From Paenibacillus donghaensis (GTDB lineage: Bacteria; Bacillota; Bacilli; Paenibacillales; Paenibacillaceae), in NCBI RefSeq assembly GCF_002192415.1, contig NZ_CP021780.1:124001-188000 (forward strand): a DNA stretch of 64,000 nt, in the 5' to 3' direction. The notes beneath the pieces are model-generated. The model was not told where the DNA came from. It saw only the letters and a program-made list of their open reading frames with translations, and did not search any database. Shown in pieces: positions 61,871 to 64,000 of this stretch; the first letter of the stretch is position 1; every line of letters begins with the position of its first letter. The position numbers and the translations under genes were made by a program.

Positions 61871-64000
61871 ATGAGCGAAGAACAAGCGGTGAAACGGATT
61901 CTGATTTCAGCTACTTTTACAGCGAACCCGGTGTTAAAAACGTTGGACTCCTGGCAAAAGAAGCTTCAGCTGTCATACACTTCAGAAGTGCTTGCATACA
62001 ATCAGGTGTTTCAGGAATGGCTTCATGCCGAAAGCGCGCTGCGCAGCAATCAGGCGGGCCTGAATGTTGTTATGCTCCGGTGGGAGGACTGGCTGCCTTA
62101 TCAAGATGAAACTGCCGTTGACTATGCCTCAATGAAGCCGGAAAATGAGCAGTTTCAAAAAATGAGAGAAACTTTGGCGGCTACCGCAGCCGATGCTGTA
62201 CAAGCATTGCGTGCTTTCGCTACCGGTTCCTCCTGCCAGACCCTGCTGATGATCTGCCCGTCCTCTCAGGCTTACGAATCGCAAGCGCATTGGCGTTCCT
62301 GCTTCGCAGAGCTGGAACAGCAGCTTCAGGATCAGGCTGACCAATCGGAGCTGATCCATATCATCAGGGCGCAAGCTTATCATGACTCGTACCGGATTGA
62401 AGTCATCGATGACCCGGCCCGCAATAAACTGGGGCACATTCCTTTTGTAGACAAGTATTATGATTTTCTGGGGACATTACTGGTTCGTTATTATTATTCT
62501 CTGCAAAGTAAACCGTACAAAGTTATCGTGGCGGATTGTGACCACACATTATGGTCGGGCGTCTGCGGCGAATCGGCCTTTCAGAAGCTTGCGGTTCAAG
62601 GTGCGACATTGGAATTGCAGCATTTTCTTGTCCGGCAAAAGGAGCAGGGGATGCTGCTTTGTCTATGCAGTAAAAACAACGAAGAGGATGTTTGGCATGT
62701 GTTCGACAACCGTCGGGATTTTCCGCTGAAGCGGTTGGATCTGACGGATTCCCGCATAAATTGGCAGCTTAAATCCGATAATCTCCGGTCGCTGGCCGAG
62801 TCGCTTAATGTGGGCTTGGACAGTTTTATTTTTATTGACGACAATCCGGTTGAATGTGCAGAGGTTCAGGCCCGCTGTCCTGAGGTGCTTACCCTGCAGT
62901 GGCCTGCGGAGGAGGAGGAAAGATTAGAGCTGCTCCGGCATACCTGGGCGTTTGACCATTTTAATGTGACAGCGGAAGATGCCAGAAGAACTGTGATGAC
63001 GCAGCAAAATCTGCAGCGTAAATCATTGCTTGAGGAGTCGGCGGATTTCCAGACTTTTCTTCAAAAGCTGGATCTTAGAGTTGATATTGTTGATATGGAA
63101 AATAAACACTTGTCCCGGGTATCCCAGCTGACAAAGCGGACAAACCAGTTCAACTTCACGACGATCCGCCGCAGTCAAAAGGAGATCCAGCTGCTGCTCG
63201 ATAAAGAGGGCTATACATGCAAAGTTGTGCATGTGCGTGACCGCTTTGGCGATTACGGCCTGGTTGGTATGATTCTTTACAAGCTTGAGGAAGACAGCCT
63301 GAAGGTGGATACCTTTATCTTGAGCTGCCGCGTATTGGGACGGGGAGTAGAGCATCAGATTATGCGGACATTGGGTGAGCTGGCGCTTGAAAAGGGCCTT
63401 TCTTATGTCGATGTCCGGTATGTAGAGACCAACAAGAATAAACCGGTGAGTGATTTTATAGCTTTTGTTCTGAAAGCAATCCCGGAGCAGTCGCAAGTTA
63501 ACCAGCCGGAGTCAGGAGCAGAGTACCGGCTTGGCGCAGCGTCTTTGAAAAAAATAACATTAGATCTGCGTAAGGAGGATTCCCGTTCCTTGGATCAACC
63601 GGCATCTCCCGTTCCTCCGCTGCAAGCCACATATCCTTATATTCTGGAGGAAATCAAAGAATTGGTTGGCAGCATTCTTTCGGTTGAGGCCGGAAGCATC
63701 GATGCTAACATCGGTTTGGAAAATTACATGAACGATTCGTTTAAAGTTGTGGAATTGACGGCTGCACTGCAGAACCGCTACCCCAATGTATCGGCTACTT
63801 TTTTGTATGAGTATTCATCATTGGCTGAAATTGCCGGCGCCTTGAGCAGTGCGGAGGAACAGCCTGCGGCCGCCTCAGAAGGAACTGAAAAAGAAGATGT
63901 GCGCGTATCGGCAGATGATTTACATAATTTTAAAGATAATAGCGGGAACTCGGAACATACCGGGGATGAACCCTATGAAGTGGCCATTGTCGGAATTAAC
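61871..64000 (+). CDS. FkbH-GNAT-ACP-KS trans-AT PKS loading protein (partial)
   Basis: Open to the window end; at least 710 residues. The FkbH/HAD-like domain shows DCDHTLWSGVCGES (nucleophilic Asp) near residue 222 and FIDDNPVECAEV near 320; a GNAT-like fold follows (about 400-540, TNQFNFTTIRRSQKEI ... VLGRGVEHQIM). An ACP lies near 595-665 with MNDSFKVVELTAAL (Ser attachment site). The end EPYEVAIVGIN is the usual start of a ketosynthase. FkbH domains load glycerate- or lactate-type three-carbon starters from bisphosphoglycerate, so this is probably the first module. AGGAGAGAG precedes ATG 61871. Confidence 0.88.
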   Translation, partial: MSEEQAVKRILISATFTANPVLKTLDSWQKKLQLSYTSEVLAYNQVFQEWLHAESALRSNQAGLNVVMLRWEDWLPYQDETAVDYASMKPENEQFQKMRETLAATAADAVQALRAFATGSSCQTLLMICPSSQAYESQAHWRSCFAELEQQLQDQADQSELIHIIRAQAYHDSYRIEVIDDPARNKLGHIPFVDKYYDFLGTLLVRYYYSLQSKPYKVIVADCDHTLWSGVCGESAFQKLAVQGATLELQHFLVRQKEQGMLLCLCSKNNEEDVWHVFDNRRDFPLKRLDLTDSRINWQLKSDNLRSLAESLNVGLDSFIFIDDNPVECAEVQARCPEVLTLQWPAEEEERLELLRHTWAFDHFNVTAEDARRTVMTQQNLQRKSLLEESADFQTFLQKLDLRVDIVDMENKHLSRVSQLTKRTNQFNFTTIRRSQKEIQLLLDKEGYTCKVVHVRDRFGDYGLVGMILYKLEEDSLKVDTFILSCRVLGRGVEHQIMRTLGELALEKGLSYVDVRYVETNKNKPVSDFIAFVLKAIPEQSQVNQPESGAEYRLGAASLKKITLDLRKEDSRSLDQPASPVPPLQATYPYILEEIKELVGSILSVEAGSIDANIGLENYMNDSFKVVELTAALQNRYPNVSATFLYEYSSLAEIAGALSSAEEQPAAASEGTEKEDVRVSADDLHNFKDNSGNSEHTGDEPYEVAIVGIN

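Overview
The window looks like a chromosomal segment of a Paenibacillus-type spore-forming member of the Bacillota. The evidence is a cmpA-sprT sporulation/metalloprotease neighbourhood, S-layer homology and VanZ proteins, strong AGGAGG ribosome binding sites, frequent GTG/TTG starts, and sugar ABC transporters without their own ATPase. The species cannot be fixed from the sequence alone.

Layout. (1) 0.2-16.8 kb is a pectin side-chain (rhamnogalacturonan I) utilisation locus: two sugar permeases, a lipoprotein binding protein and a YesS-like membrane AraC regulator (frameshifted). After an inserted IS110/IS1111 element come a PL26/YetA-like exo-lyase, a YesU-like DUF1961 protein, a NodB-fold deacetylase, a calcium-motif beta-propeller protein and a long GH105 unsaturated rhamnogalacturonyl hydrolase. 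None of these enzymes shows a signal peptide, so oligomers are probably imported and finished inside the cell. (2) 16.8-21.7 kb holds an SLH protein and an EF-G/Tet(M)-like GTPase set among MITE-like repeats. (3) 21.0-34.9 kb is a CRISPR-rich accessory region. It has two long arrays, one array interrupted by an insertion and several relics, all with type I-C-like repeats and a shared leader hairpin, but no cas gene in the window. Small genes (XRE regulator, Fic, retropepsin-like protein, DUF6155) sit between the arrays. The interrupted array carries a 4.1-kb Tn7-like element (TGT...ACA ends, 5-bp duplication ACAGT, four abutting plus three dispersed 20-21-bp end repeats) inside one spacer. That element has no tns genes; it carries an alpha/alpha-toroid protein gene and a group II intron. 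(4) 35-47 kb is core-like: VanZ, a serine hydrolase, a two-component system (regulator frameshifted), CGNR zinc finger, DinB, cmpA, sprT, pentapeptide protein, Lrp, MBL-fold hydrolase and cysK. Four tandem arrays of palindrome-bearing units are interspersed. (5) 47.3-53.8 kb has tRNA-Asn/Ser, a complete branched-chain amino acid ABC transporter (livHMGF and livK) and tRNA-Glu/Leu. (6) 53.8-57.5 kb is a group II twintron: a class C-like intron behind the tRNA terminator, with a second group II intron inserted one base after its domain V. (7) 57.7-64 kb is the start of a trans-AT polyketide cluster: a LoaP/NusG-type antiterminator on the minus strand, a leader hairpin with a T-tract, a phosphopantetheinyl transferase, an AT-ER (PksE-type) protein, and an FkbH-GNAT-ACP-KS loading protein that runs off the window.

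The most notable items are the Tn7-like element inside a CRISPR spacer, the twintron, the trans-AT PKS with an FkbH loading module and LoaP, and the conserved leader hairpins of the arrays that lack cas genes here. All functional statements rest on reading motifs and on known families; no database search was run.
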